Assembly (NCBI RefSeq): GCF_040744945.1
Contig: NZ_CP160453.1
Location: 3,348,001-3,412,000, forward strand
Source of the DNA: Saccharothrix sp. HUAS TT1
GTDB lineage: Bacteria; Actinomycetota; Actinomycetes; Mycobacteriales; Pseudonocardiaceae
DNA: 64,000 nucleotides
Direction: 5' to 3'
How positions within the stretch are numbered: position 1 is the stretch's first letter; each line of letters starts with the position of its first letter. Shown here piece by piece: positions 9,528 through 17,675 of the stretch. Both the position numbers and the translations under genes were made by a program. Under the pieces are notes generated by a model that searched no databases, was not told the DNA's origin, and saw nothing but the letters and a program-made list of their open reading frames with translations.

Positions 9528-12379
9528 TCGCCCACCAACTCCAGGAACGCGTCTTCCAGCCGACGGCGGGGACCGGCCTGGTCCACCGCCACACCCGCGG
9601 CCACGAGGGCCTGCAACGCCGACGCGCGCGGCGTGCCGTTGAGGCTCGCGTGCACCTGCTCGCCGTCCACGTGCACGTCGTGCACGCCGGCCAGGCCGCG
9701 CAGCACGGCGGCCGCCTCCTCCGGCCGGTCGACCCGGAAGCTCGCCTCGCCGCCGCCGGTCGCGATCTCGTCCACCGGACCGGCCGCGACCAGCGAGCCC
9801 TTGTGCATCACGACGACGTGCGTGCACGTCTGCTCGACCTCGGCGAGCAGGTGGGACGACACCAGCACGGTGCGCCCGGCCGCCGCGTACCGGCGCAGCA
9901 CCTCGCGCATCTGGTGGATCTGGGGCGGGTCGAGCCCGTTGGCGGGCTCGTCGAGCACCAGCAGGTCCGGCAGGCCGAGCATGGCCTGGGCGATCGCCAG
10001 CCGCTGCCGCATGCCCTGGCTGTAGGTGCGCACCCGCCGGTGCACGGCGTTGCCCAGCCCGGCGATCTCCAGCGCCTCCTCGACGTGCGCCTGCTCCGGC
10101 GGGCGGCCGGTGGCCGCCCAGTACAGCCGCAGGTTCTCCGCGCCGGACAGGTGCGGCAGGAAGCCGGAGCCCTCCACGAACGACCCGATCCGCGACAGCA
10201 CCGGCGCGCCGGGGGTCACCCGGTGGCCGAACACCCTGATCCCGCCCTCGCTCGGCTGGATCAGGCCCATCAGCATCCGCAGCGTGGTGGTCTTGCCCGC
10301 GCCGTTGGGCCCGAGCAGGCCGAGCACCTGGCCGTGCTCCACCCGGAACGACAGGTCCTTCACCGCGACGAACCCGCCGGGGTAGGACTTGCTCAGGCCC
10401 TCGATCACCAGCGGCACCGACTCCAGCTCCGGGTCGACGTCCGCGACCAGCCTGCGCCGGAACCACGCCACCACGGCCGCGATCACGCAGACGATCAGCA
10501 CGATGCCGATGCCCCACAGCGCGCCGGTCGGCACGTCGCTGGTCGCGTTCACGCCCGGCACCACCGGCACCGACAGCGCGGGCGAGGCCAGCGAGATCCG
10601 GTACGCGGCGGGCTCGGCGGCGTTCGAGTAGGCCATGTCGGTGGTCGACACGACCAGCTGCAGCCGGTGCTCGGCCTCCACCGGGCGCACCGCGCCGGGC
10701 AGCGTCACGGTGACGTCGACCGGCGTGCCGTCGGCGGGCAGGTCCGCCACCCGCACCGGCGCGACGGCCGAGCCGGGCAGCGTGCGCACGCCGTTCGCGT
10801 CCGCGTCGTACAGCTTCACGAACAGCACCGCGCCCTCGGCGGGCACCGGCTGGCCGGGCACCGCGGCCACCCGCAGCCGCACGGTGGACGCGCCGGTCAG
10901 CAGGGTCTGCGCGGTCTGCGGCTCGCTCTGGAACACCGCCGCCTGGCCGGGCATGTCGATCGACAGCCGCGAGGACAGCGAGCTGGACCGCGACACGACC
11001 GAGCCGAGGCCGGGCAGGCTGGACACCGCCGCCGGGTTGCCGCCGGCCGGGTTCACCACCACCTGCTCGCGGCCCGACAGCGGCACGTCGCGGCGCTCGG
11101 TGGCCGCCCCGCCGTTCAGGCCGGGGTAGGCCGGGGCGACGACGGTCCGCAGCGACGGCGTGCCGCTGCTGCGGAACGCGCCGACGACGGTGTACTCGAA
11201 GCCGGTGCCGGGGTCGGCGCCCTCGCCCTCCAGGTGGAACGCCAGCCAGTCGGCGATCTGCCCGCGCAGCTCGGGGCCGGGCGAGCCGCCGTCGTGGCCG
11301 CCCGCGTACCAGACGACCTTGACCTTCGCGCCGTTCGCGGCGATCTGGCGGGCGTTGGCGTCGGCCTGGTCGAGGCCGAACAGGGTGTCCTGCTCGCCCT
11401 GGACCAGCATCGTCGGCTGGGTGATCTTGTTCGTCACGGCGGACGGCGAGGCGCGGCGCAGCACCTCCAGCGTCTGCGGCCCGGCCTTGCCGGTGGTCGC
11501 GACCTCGGTGTACGCGGCGCACACGTCGGCCTGGAAGCGGCCGCACGCGCCGGTCACCGGTCCGGCAGGCCGGGGGTCGCCCTGCTGCGGCGGCGCGGTG
11601 GCCGCGGCGGCGGCGTTGTCCAGGCCCTGGTCGTCGTCGTCCTGACCGGGTTCGCTCGCCTCCTGGCCGGGGTTCGTGGCGTCCGCGCCGGACAGGCCGG
11701 CGGAGAAGAAGATGCCCGCCCACGACCGCTTGAACACGCCGTCGTCGGCGAACGCGCCCGCCGCCGGGGTGGCGCCCGGCACGTCGCCGGCGCGCGCCGA
11801 GTTCGGCAGCAGCGCCTGGGCCAGGTCGTTGTAGGTGATGACCGGGGCGATGGTGTCCACCCGCGGGTCGACGCCCGCCAGCGACAGCGCCAGCGCGCCG
11901 CCGTACGAGCCGCCGGTCACCCCGACCCTCGGGTCGCCGCCGCCGTCGGTGACGACCTCCTCGCGGGTGGCCAGCCAGTCGAGCAGCTTCTGCGCGTCGC
12001 GAACCTCGTGGTCGAGCGAGTTGAGCGCGATCTGCCCGGTGCTGCGGCCGAAGCCGCGCGCCGAGTAGGCCAGCACGACGAACCCGCGCTGGGCCAGCTC
12101 GGTGGCCTGGGCCGCGACGCTCGCCTTGCTGCCGCCGAAGCCGTGCGGCAGCAGGACGGCGGGCGCGGGGGTGCGCTCGGGCAGGTACAGGGTGGTGTCG
12201 ATCTGCACGGTGCGCTCGCTGCCCGGGCTTTCCGGGACGTCGATCACCGCTTCGCGGGTGCCCACCGGGACGGGGTCGTCTCCCTGGCGCGTGAAGACCA
12301 CGATGGCGCCCAACAGGGCGACCAGCACGACGAGCGCGGGGAGCGACCACCTGCCGCGGAGGCGGTTGAGGGAGGCCAC
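9524..12379 (-). CDS. membrane-anchored S15-type hydrolase fused to an ABC transporter ATPase
   Basis: 951 residues with an unusual domain order. A transmembrane segment (about 13-30) is followed by an alpha/beta-hydrolase of the CocE/X-Pro dipeptidyl-peptidase (S15) type with nucleophile Ser158 in GGSYGG. The likely Asp is in QGEQDTLFG and the likely His in GGHDGGS. A PepX_C-like jelly roll (about 400-600) comes next, then a second transmembrane segment (GIGIVLIVCVIAAVVAWF). The ABC ATPase occupies about 650-951, with Walker A GPNGAGKTTT, signature YSQGMRQ and Walker B LLVLDEPANGLDP. With two membrane spans the hydrolase would face outside and the ATPase inside. GTG start at 12379 with AAGG upstream. 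Substrate unknown; processing an exported peptide or ester is inference. Confidence 0.9.
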   Translation of the reverse strand: MASLNRLRGRWSLPALVVLVALLGAIVVFTRQGDDPVPVGTREAVIDVPESPGSERTVQIDTTLYLPERTPAPAVLLPHGFGGSKASVAAQATELAQRGFVVLAYSARGFGRSTGQIALNSLDHEVRDAQKLLDWLATREEVVTDGGGDPRVGVTGGSYGGALALSLAGVDPRVDTIAPVITYNDLAQALLPNSARAGDVPGATPAAGAFADDGVFKRSWAGIFFSAGLSGADATNPGQEASEPGQDDDDQGLDNAAAAATAPPQQGDPRPAGPVTGACGRFQADVCAAYTEVATTGKAGPQTLEVLRRASPSAVTNKITQPTMLVQGEQDTLFGLDQADANARQIAANGAKVKVVWYAGGHDGGSPGPELRGQIADWLAFHLEGEGADPGTGFEYTVVGAFRSSGTPSLRTVVAPAYPGLNGGAATERRDVPLSGREQVVVNPAGGNPAAVSSLPGLGSVVSRSSSLSSRLSIDMPGQAAVFQSEPQTAQTLLTGASTVRLRVAAVPGQPVPAEGAVLFVKLYDADANGVRTLPGSAVAPVRVADLPADGTPVDVTVTLPGAVRPVEAEHRLQLVVSTTDMAYSNAAEPAAYRISLASPALSVPVVPGVNATSDVPTGALWGIGIVLIVCVIAAVVAWFRRRLVADVDPELESVPLVIEGLSKSYPGGFVAVKDLSFRVEHGQVLGLLGPNGAGKTTTLRMLMGLIQPSEGGIRVFGHRVTPGAPVLSRIGSFVEGSGFLPHLSGAENLRLYWAATGRPPEQAHVEEALEIAGLGNAVHRRVRTYSQGMRQRLAIAQAMLGLPDLLVLDEPANGLDPPQIHQMREVLRRYAAAGRTVLVSSHLLAEVEQTCTHVVVMHKGSLVAAGPVDEIATGGGEASFRVDRPEEAAAVLRGLAGVHDVHVDGEQVHASLNGTPRASALQALVAAGVAVDQAGPRRRLEDAFLELVGE

Positions 12380-12528
12380 GGAGTTGACCTTAGGCGTGAT
12401 TGGCTGAGAGCGGGCTGCCGGCGTCGCGGCGGGCTCTCAGCGAAACGCGTCCGTTTTGCGCCGTTCCGGGTGCCTCTGATCACCTCCGCTGGCGCGAACC
12501 CGCACCGGTGCGTGAGACTGTAGTGGCG

Positions 12529-12660
12529 TGGAGGGGAGTACTCCCTCGCGGCGGTGTCGTCAGCACGGAGCCTGGCGTGAGGTTCCCGGTGCCGCCGGTC
12601 GGTCGTCCAAACCGGCGGAGGAGACCTCCGGTCATTGGCGTGCGCGCGATGCACCGGAGG
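12529..12660 (+). ncRNA. yybP-ykoY (Mn2+) riboswitch with ribosome-site-masking platform, upstream of terC
   Basis: The family signatures occur in order. Paired element P1 is GGAGG (12530-12534) with CCTCC (12625-12629). The conserved GGGGAGTA (12533-12540) comes next, then an internal CGTCA (12558-12562) and CCTGGC (12571-12576), and GAGA before the 3' P1 strand. The platform can be read directly: CCTCCGGT (12625-12632) is the exact complement of ACCGGAGG (12653-12660), which contains the terC Shine-Dalgarno sequence. Forming P1 would free that site, giving a translational ON switch with ligand. The family is known to sense Mn2+ and to control TerC/MntP-type genes, which fits the downstream gene. 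Confidence 0.85.
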
Positions 12661-12669
12661 TTTGAGCAG

Positions 12670-13680
12670 ATGTCCGTACCCACGTGGCTGTGGTTCGCCA
12701 CGATCGCCGGCCTGGTGGTCCTCCTGGCCATCGACCTCTTCATCGTCGACCGCAAACCGCACGAGGTCACCATCGGTGAAGCCGCCCGGTGGGTGACCTT
12801 CTACGTGGGTGTCGCGGTCCTGTTCGGCATCGGCATCTGGTACTGGTCGGGTGGTGTCTACGCGGGCGAGTTCTTCGCCGGGTACATCACCGAGTACTCG
12901 CTGAGCGTCGACAACCTGTTCATCTTCCTGATCATCATGACCACCTTCAAGGTGCCGGCGATCCACCAGCACAAGGTGCTGCTGATCGGCATCCTGATGG
13001 CGCTGGTCATGCGCGGCATCTTCATCGCGGTCGGCGCGGCGGTGATCGCGGAGTTCAGCTGGGTCTTCTACCTCTTCGGCGCGTTCCTCATCTACACCGG
13101 CTACAAGCTGGCGCGGACCGACCACAACGAGGAGGAAGAGGAGTACAAGGAGAACGTCGCGCTGCGGCTGGTCCGCAAGGTCTACCCGGTGGCCGACCGC
13201 TACCACGGCGCCAGGTCGTTCGTGAAGATCGACGGCAAGCGGTTCGTCACGCCGATGTTCATCGTCATCGTCGCGATCGGCACCACCGACCTGCTGTTCG
13301 CCCTGGACTCCATCCCGGCGATCTTCGGCCTGACCAAGGAGCCGTTCCTGGTCTTCACCGCGAACGCGTTCGCGCTGATGGGCCTGCGGCAGCTGTACTT
13401 CCTGCTCGGCGGTCTGCTGAACAAGCTGGTGTACCTGTCGATCGGCCTCTCGGTGATCCTGGGCTTCATCGGCGTGAAGCTGATCCTGGAGGCGCTGCAC
13501 ACCAACTCGCTGCCGTTCCTCAACGGCGGTGAGCCGCTGCACGTGCCGACGATCGGCATCGAGTTGTCGCTCTCCGTGATCGTGGGCGTGCTGGTCATCA
13601 CCACCATCGCCAGCCTGGTGAAGGTGAAGCGGCACCCGGAAGCGGTGAAGCAGGTCCCCGCTCCCAGTGACCAAGTGTGA
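12670..13680 (+). CDS. TerC family integral membrane protein
   Basis: 336 residues with about eight to nine transmembrane segments. Family hallmarks are the intramembrane acidic motifs EYSLSVDNLFIF (near residue 75) and TTDLLFALDSIPAIFG, where the conserved Asp residues are thought to bind metal. TerC proteins export Mn2+ or load it into exoproteins and are linked to tellurite resistance. Start ATG 12670 is chosen because GGAGG ends nine bases upstream; an in-frame ATG at 12649 lacks such a site. A yybP-ykoY riboswitch precedes it, supporting Mn2+-dependent expression. The highly charged loop DHNEEEEEYKE is cytoplasmic by prediction. Confidence 0.93.
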   Translation: MSVPTWLWFATIAGLVVLLAIDLFIVDRKPHEVTIGEAARWVTFYVGVAVLFGIGIWYWSGGVYAGEFFAGYITEYSLSVDNLFIFLIIMTTFKVPAIHQHKVLLIGILMALVMRGIFIAVGAAVIAEFSWVFYLFGAFLIYTGYKLARTDHNEEEEEYKENVALRLVRKVYPVADRYHGARSFVKIDGKRFVTPMFIVIVAIGTTDLLFALDSIPAIFGLTKEPFLVFTANAFALMGLRQLYFLLGGLLNKLVYLSIGLSVILGFIGVKLILEALHTNSLPFLNGGEPLHVPTIGIELSLSVIVGVLVITTIASLVKVKRHPEAVKQVPAPSDQV

Positions 13681-13733
13681 GCGTCAAAATCTCGTGAGCC
13701 TTGCTAATGATCGGTGGGGTAACGTGCTGAAGC

Positions 13734-15641
13734 GTGCGCCCCGATGACTTGCAGTCGTTGACCCAGCCCGGCTCCGTGTCGGTGCGTGGGGACCTCGTCC
13801 TGGTGAACGTCACCACCCCCGACGTCGCCGCGAACGCCTACCGGGGCGGACTGCACCGCGTCGCCCCGGACGGCGGCGGGACGAGGCGTTGGACGTGGGC
13901 GGAACGCGACCTGACACCCCGGATCTCCCCGGACGGCCGCTGGGTCGCGTTCCTGCGCGTCACGCAGCGTGGTCAGGCGCCACAGCTGCACGTGATGCCC
14001 GCCGACGGCGGCGAGGCCCGCGGGCTCACCGACTTCAAGCTCGGCGCGAGCGCGCCCGTGTGGGCGCCGGACTCGCGCCGGATCGCGTTCACCGCGCGGG
14101 TGCCCGAGCCCGGTCGCTACGGCGCGCCGCTGGCCGACGGCGAGGCGCCGACCCCGGACGCCGAGGCGCCCCGCCACATCACCCGGCTCGACTACCGGCT
14201 GGACGACGTCGGCTTCACCGCCGACCGGCACGCGCGGCTGTTCACCGTGGACGCGCTGGACCCCGACGCCGAGCCGGTGGAGCTGACCGGCGGCACGTTC
14301 TCCGCGGCCGACCCCGCCTGGACGGCGGCCGGCGACGCGGTGCTGTTCCTGGCCGAGCGCGACCTCGGCGCGGCCGAGTCGTTCAACAACGACGTGTACC
14401 GGGTGCCCGCGACCGGCGGCGAGCCCGAACTGGTCGTGCAGACCCCGGGCTGGGCCGCCCACCCGGTCGGCCTGGCCGACGGCGGGGTGCTGTTCTACTC
14501 GCCCGAGCAGCCGCCGCACACGCCCGCCGTCGCGCGCAACACCGGCGTGTGGCGGTTCGACGGCGAACAGCTCACCCGGCTCACCGACGTGGAGCAGGTG
14601 GACTGCGAGAAGTCCGCCGGTCCGCCGGTGGTGACCGACGCGGGCGTGCTCGTCGCGGTGCGGAACCGGGGCGCGGTCGAGCTGCGCCGGGTGCCCCTCG
14701 ACGCGGACAACGCGCCGCTGGCCGACCTGGAGGTGCTGGCGGGCGAGCGGGCCGAGGTGAAGTCGTTCGCGGCCGACGGCGACCGGGTGGTGGCCGTGGT
14801 GACCGAGGCCGACAACACCGGCGAGGTCGTGCTCGTGGGCGGCGGCAGGCTGACCGACTTCGGCTCGACGGCGCCGCTGCGGCCCGCGGTCGAGCTGACC
14901 GGCTCGGCCCCCGACGGCTACCCGGTGCACGGCTGGGTCGTGCTGCCCGAGGGCGAGGGGCCGCACCCGGTGGTGCTGGCCGTGCACGGCGGTCCGTTCA
15001 TGTACCACGGCTGGGGCTTCTTCGACGAGGCCCAGGTCTACGCGGCGGCCGGCTACGCGGTCGTGCTGCCCAACCCGCGCGGGTCCGCCGGGTACGGCCA
15101 GGCGCACGGCCAGGCCGTGATCGGCGCGTTCGGCACGGTCGACGTGGACGACGTGCTGGCCGTGCTGGACGTCGCGCTGGAGCGCCCGGACCTCGACGCC
15201 GGCCGCGTCGGCGTGATGGGCGGCTCGTACGGCGGCTTCATGACGTCCTGGCTGGCCGCGCACCACGGCGAGCGGTTCCGCGCCGCGTGGAGCGAGCGGG
15301 CCGTCAACGCGTGGGACTCGTTCGCCGGGTCGTCGGACATCGGCTGGTTCTTCACCGACGCCTACTGCGGGCCCGGCCTGGAGGCGCAGCGCGCGATGAG
15401 TCCGCTGACCTACGCCGAGAAGATCGGCATGCCGTTCATGGTGGTGCACTCCGAGCACGACTGGCGCTGCCCGCTCGAACAGGCGCAGCGGCTCTACGTG
15501 GCGCTGCGCCGCAACGGCGTCGAGGCCGAGATGCTGGTGTTCCCCGGCGAGGGCCACGAGCTGACCCGGTCGGGCAAGCCGCGCCACCGCGCGCAGCGGT
15601 TCGACGCGGTGCTGGAGTGGTGGGGCCGCCACCTGGCCTGA
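13734..15641 (+). CDS. S9 family peptidase (acylaminoacyl-peptidase/prolyl oligopeptidase type)
   Basis: 635 residues. The N-terminal 370 residues form a beta-propeller with TolB/WD40-like PD repeats (for example ISPDGRWVAFLR, WAPDSRRIAFTAR). The C-terminal alpha/beta-hydrolase holds the catalytic Ser in GGSYGGF (near residue 498), Asp in HSEHDWRCP (near 574) and His in GEGHEL (near 605). There is no signal peptide, so it is probably cytoplasmic and acts on short or N-acylated peptides. GTG start at 13734 with little Shine-Dalgarno sequence; TAACGT 9 nt upstream may be a -10 box of a leaderless message. It is followed by the Crp/Fnr gene across a spacer with a strong inverted repeat. Confidence 0.92.
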   Translation: MRPDDLQSLTQPGSVSVRGDLVLVNVTTPDVAANAYRGGLHRVAPDGGGTRRWTWAERDLTPRISPDGRWVAFLRVTQRGQAPQLHVMPADGGEARGLTDFKLGASAPVWAPDSRRIAFTARVPEPGRYGAPLADGEAPTPDAEAPRHITRLDYRLDDVGFTADRHARLFTVDALDPDAEPVELTGGTFSAADPAWTAAGDAVLFLAERDLGAAESFNNDVYRVPATGGEPELVVQTPGWAAHPVGLADGGVLFYSPEQPPHTPAVARNTGVWRFDGEQLTRLTDVEQVDCEKSAGPPVVTDAGVLVAVRNRGAVELRRVPLDADNAPLADLEVLAGERAEVKSFAADGDRVVAVVTEADNTGEVVLVGGGRLTDFGSTAPLRPAVELTGSAPDGYPVHGWVVLPEGEGPHPVVLAVHGGPFMYHGWGFFDEAQVYAAAGYAVVLPNPRGSAGYGQAHGQAVIGAFGTVDVDDVLAVLDVALERPDLDAGRVGVMGGSYGGFMTSWLAAHHGERFRAAWSERAVNAWDSFAGSSDIGWFFTDAYCGPGLEAQRAMSPLTYAEKIGMPFMVVHSEHDWRCPLEQAQRLYVALRRNGVEAEMLVFPGEGHELTRSGKPRHRAQRFDAVLEWWGRHLA

Positions 15642-15657
15642 ACCGGCCGGAATCCAG

Positions 15658-15705
15658 GATCTCCTCCGCGCGCGGGCGGCACACTGGTGCCTCGCGGAGG
15701 AGGTC
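15658..15705 (+). promoter_or_regulatory. leader inverted repeat that would mask the Crp/Fnr ribosome site
   Basis: Arms 15658-15670 and 15693-15705 are complementary over 13 positions, with one G-U pair. The right arm contains GGAGGAGG, the Shine-Dalgarno sequence of the downstream gene. In RNA the hairpin would hide the ribosome site. It could also serve as a terminator for the S9 peptidase gene (stop at 15641) or as a DNA operator. Which applies cannot be told from sequence. Confidence 0.5.
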
Positions 15706-15710
15706 TTGAG

Positions 15711-16394
15711 ATGGCGATCCCATCAGGCTGGCCCACCGGCACCTACCTGGGTACGGTGTCCGCCGCCGGTCGCGCGGCGCTGCTGGAGCTGGGCGTGCCG
15801 AAGCTGTTCCGGCGCGGCGCCGCGCTGATGCGCGAGGGCGAGCGGTCCGACCACGTGGTCCTGCTGGTCCACGGCCTGGTCAAGGCGACCGTGACGCTGG
15901 AGAACGGGCGGGTCGCGCTGCTCAACGTCAAGGTCGGCGGCGACCTGGTCGGCGAGATGGCGTTCCTGACCGGCAAGGCGCGCTCGGCCACCGTGACCGC
16001 GTGCGTCGACACCCGCGCGCGGGTGGTCACGGCGGCGGGGTTCACCGCCTTCCTGACCCGGTTCCCGGCCGCCCACTTCGACCTGGACAAGATGATCCTG
16101 CGCACGCTGGCGTGGGGCGAGCAGCGGCGCACGGACTTCAACGGCTACCCGGCGACCGTGCGGCTGGCCCGCGTCCTGGTGTACCTGGCCGACTCCTACG
16201 GCCACCACGGCGCCGCGGGCACCGAGTTGAAGCTGAACCTGACCCAGGGCGAGATCGGGTCGCTGGTCGGCGTGGAGGAGGACACCGCGCGCCGGGAGTT
16301 CCGCGGCCTGCGCGACCGCGGCGTCATCACCACGGGGTACCGGGCCACCACCGTCGTCGACCGCGGGGTGCTGCGCGAGATCGCCGAACTGTGA
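15711..16394 (+). CDS. Crp/Fnr family transcriptional regulator
   Basis: 227 residues. The N-terminal cyclic-nucleotide-binding-type beta-roll covers about 25-140 (LFRRGAALMREGERSDHVVLLVHGLVKATV, then GDLVGEMAFLTGKARSATVTA). The C-terminal winged helix has NLTQGEIGSLVGVEEDTARREFRGLRDRGVI. The GE-(x)n-RSATVTA phosphate-binding cassette resembles cNMP-binding members, but the ligand is not proven. Start ATG 15711 is eight bases after GGAGGAGG; the frame extends eight codons further upstream without such a site. The stop is 13 nt before the cyclase-like gene, so the two are probably one operon. Confidence 0.92.
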   Translation: MAIPSGWPTGTYLGTVSAAGRAALLELGVPKLFRRGAALMREGERSDHVVLLVHGLVKATVTLENGRVALLNVKVGGDLVGEMAFLTGKARSATVTACVDTRARVVTAAGFTAFLTRFPAAHFDLDKMILRTLAWGEQRRTDFNGYPATVRLARVLVYLADSYGHHGAAGTELKLNLTQGEIGSLVGVEEDTARREFRGLRDRGVITTGYRATTVVDRGVLREIAEL

Positions 16395-16407
16395 AACGGG
16401 AAACCCG

Positions 16408-17046
16408 GTGATCGCCCTACTTCCGCGGGTCGCGCCCCAGCAAGCTGGAGCGGTGACAGCCGACACCATGACACCGCTCGACGGACTGGTCTACCGCCTC
16501 GTGGTGGCCGTGGACGTCGAGGGTTACAGCAAGCTCGACGCGCTGGACCAGTCCCTGGCGCAGACGCGGCTGGGCGAGGTCCTGGACCTGGCCGCCCACC
16601 ACGCCGGGCTGGACCGCTCCCACTGGTACCGCCAGGTGCGCGGCGACGGCGAGCTGGCCGTGCTGCCCGCCGACGCGGACACCGCGTGGGTCGTCGCCCA
16701 CTTCACCGACCGGCTCTCCGCCGCGCTGGAGGAGCTGCGCCGCGCGGGCACCCCGCTGCGGATGCGGGTGGCCATGCACTGCGGCCCGCTCACCGCGGGC
16801 CGGTTCGGCCTGGTCGGGGACGCCCCGATCGTGACCAGCAGGCTGCTGGACGCCAGGGTGGTGCGCCGGGAGCTGGCGGTCGCCGACTCGGACCTGGTGC
16901 TGATCATCTCGGGCCGGCTGTTCGACGACGTGGTCCGCACCCGGTTCCACGACCTCGACCCGAACCGGTTCCGCGCCACCCGGTTCCGGGTCAAGGGCAA
17001 GTCCTACGCGGGCTACCTGTGCGCCGGTCAGCCGAGACGGGGTTGA
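16408..17046 (+). CDS. class III nucleotide cyclase-like protein (probably catalytically altered)
   Basis: 212 residues with one domain that follows the class III adenylate/guanylate cyclase pattern. The first metal-Asp motif appears as VDVEGYSKLD, the second as VRGDGELAVLP. The RMRVAMHCGPLTAG strand follows, then GDAPIVTSRLLDA, the counterpart of the cyclase WGDxVNxAxRL motif. The transition-state Asn of that last motif is replaced by Ile and the usual Lys before GDG is missing, so normal cyclase activity is doubtful. GTG 16408 is chosen (GGGA upstream); GTG 16453 and ATG 16468 are alternatives. It follows the Crp/Fnr gene closely, suggesting a sensor-regulator pair. No known pathway is assigned. 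Confidence 0.75.
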   Translation: MIALLPRVAPQQAGAVTADTMTPLDGLVYRLVVAVDVEGYSKLDALDQSLAQTRLGEVLDLAAHHAGLDRSHWYRQVRGDGELAVLPADADTAWVVAHFTDRLSAALEELRRAGTPLRMRVAMHCGPLTAGRFGLVGDAPIVTSRLLDARVVRRELAVADSDLVLIISGRLFDDVVRTRFHDLDPNRFRATRFRVKGKSYAGYLCAGQPRRG

Positions 17047-17091
17047 GCCGACGGCTAGCGGACGGCGCGGTCGGTGCGGCACGCTCACCGG

Positions 17092-17658
17092 ATGCAGTGG
17101 ACCGTGCGGGCCGGACGGCCCGACGACGCGCCCGAGATCGCCCGGATCAACGTCGACGCCTGGCAGCACTCGTACCGCGGGATAGTGGACGACCCGGTGC
17201 TGGACCGGATGCTGCCGGAGAGCAGGCTGCCGGCGTGGGCGCGGGTGCTGCGGCTGCCCGAACCCAGCCGGGTGTTCGTCGCGGTGGAGGAGGACACCGG
17301 CCGGATCGGGGCCTACTGCGCGGTCGACGCGGTCCGCGAGTCGAAGGACGCCCACCCCGACCTGCACACCGGCGAGCTGGTGGCGATCTACGCCGACCCC
17401 CGCTTCCACGGCCGGGGCGCCGGGCACGAGGTGCACGAGGCCGCGATGCGGCACCTGGTGGAGCAGGGGTTCCGGTACGCGGTCCTGTGGGTCTTCCAGG
17501 ACAACGCCAAGAGCCGGGACTTCTACGAGTCGCACGGCTGGCGGCACGACGGCCTGGTGCACCGCTACGAGCTGGGCGGCCAGGAGCTGCCCGAGGTCAG
17601 GTACGGCCGGTTCCTGCCCGCGCCGCGCCGCCGGGGCAGGCAGCCGAGCCGCGTCTGA
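17092..17658 (+). CDS. GNAT family N-acetyltransferase
   Basis: 188 residues. The N-terminus VRAGRPDDAPEIARINVDAWQHSYRGIV is the beginning of an acetyltransferase_1 fold. The acetyl-CoA loop is HGRGAGHEVHEAAMRHLVEQGFRYAVLWVFQDNAKSRDFYESHGW (only the first Gly motif is fully typical), followed by the usual NxxxRxFYExxGW element. The substrate is unknown; similarity in layout is to RimI/aminoglycoside-type members. ATG 17092 is preferred to an upstream in-frame GTG at 17074. It is convergent with the RES gene, 17 nt away. Confidence 0.85.
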   Translation: MQWTVRAGRPDDAPEIARINVDAWQHSYRGIVDDPVLDRMLPESRLPAWARVLRLPEPSRVFVAVEEDTGRIGAYCAVDAVRESKDAHPDLHTGELVAIYADPRFHGRGAGHEVHEAAMRHLVEQGFRYAVLWVFQDNAKSRDFYESHGWRHDGLVHRYELGGQELPEVRYGRFLPAPRRRGRQPSRV

Positions 17659-17675
17659 GCCGTGCGACCCCCTCG

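Noticed and set aside
12400..12669. Upstream extension of the terC frame
   Set aside because: The region folds as a riboswitch and the frame there has no membrane segment; ATG 12670 has a proper ribosome site.
13704..15632. A 642-residue minus-strand frame over the S9 peptidase gene
   Set aside because: Low-complexity His/Arg/Val composition and no start signal; the plus strand carries a complete catalytic triad.
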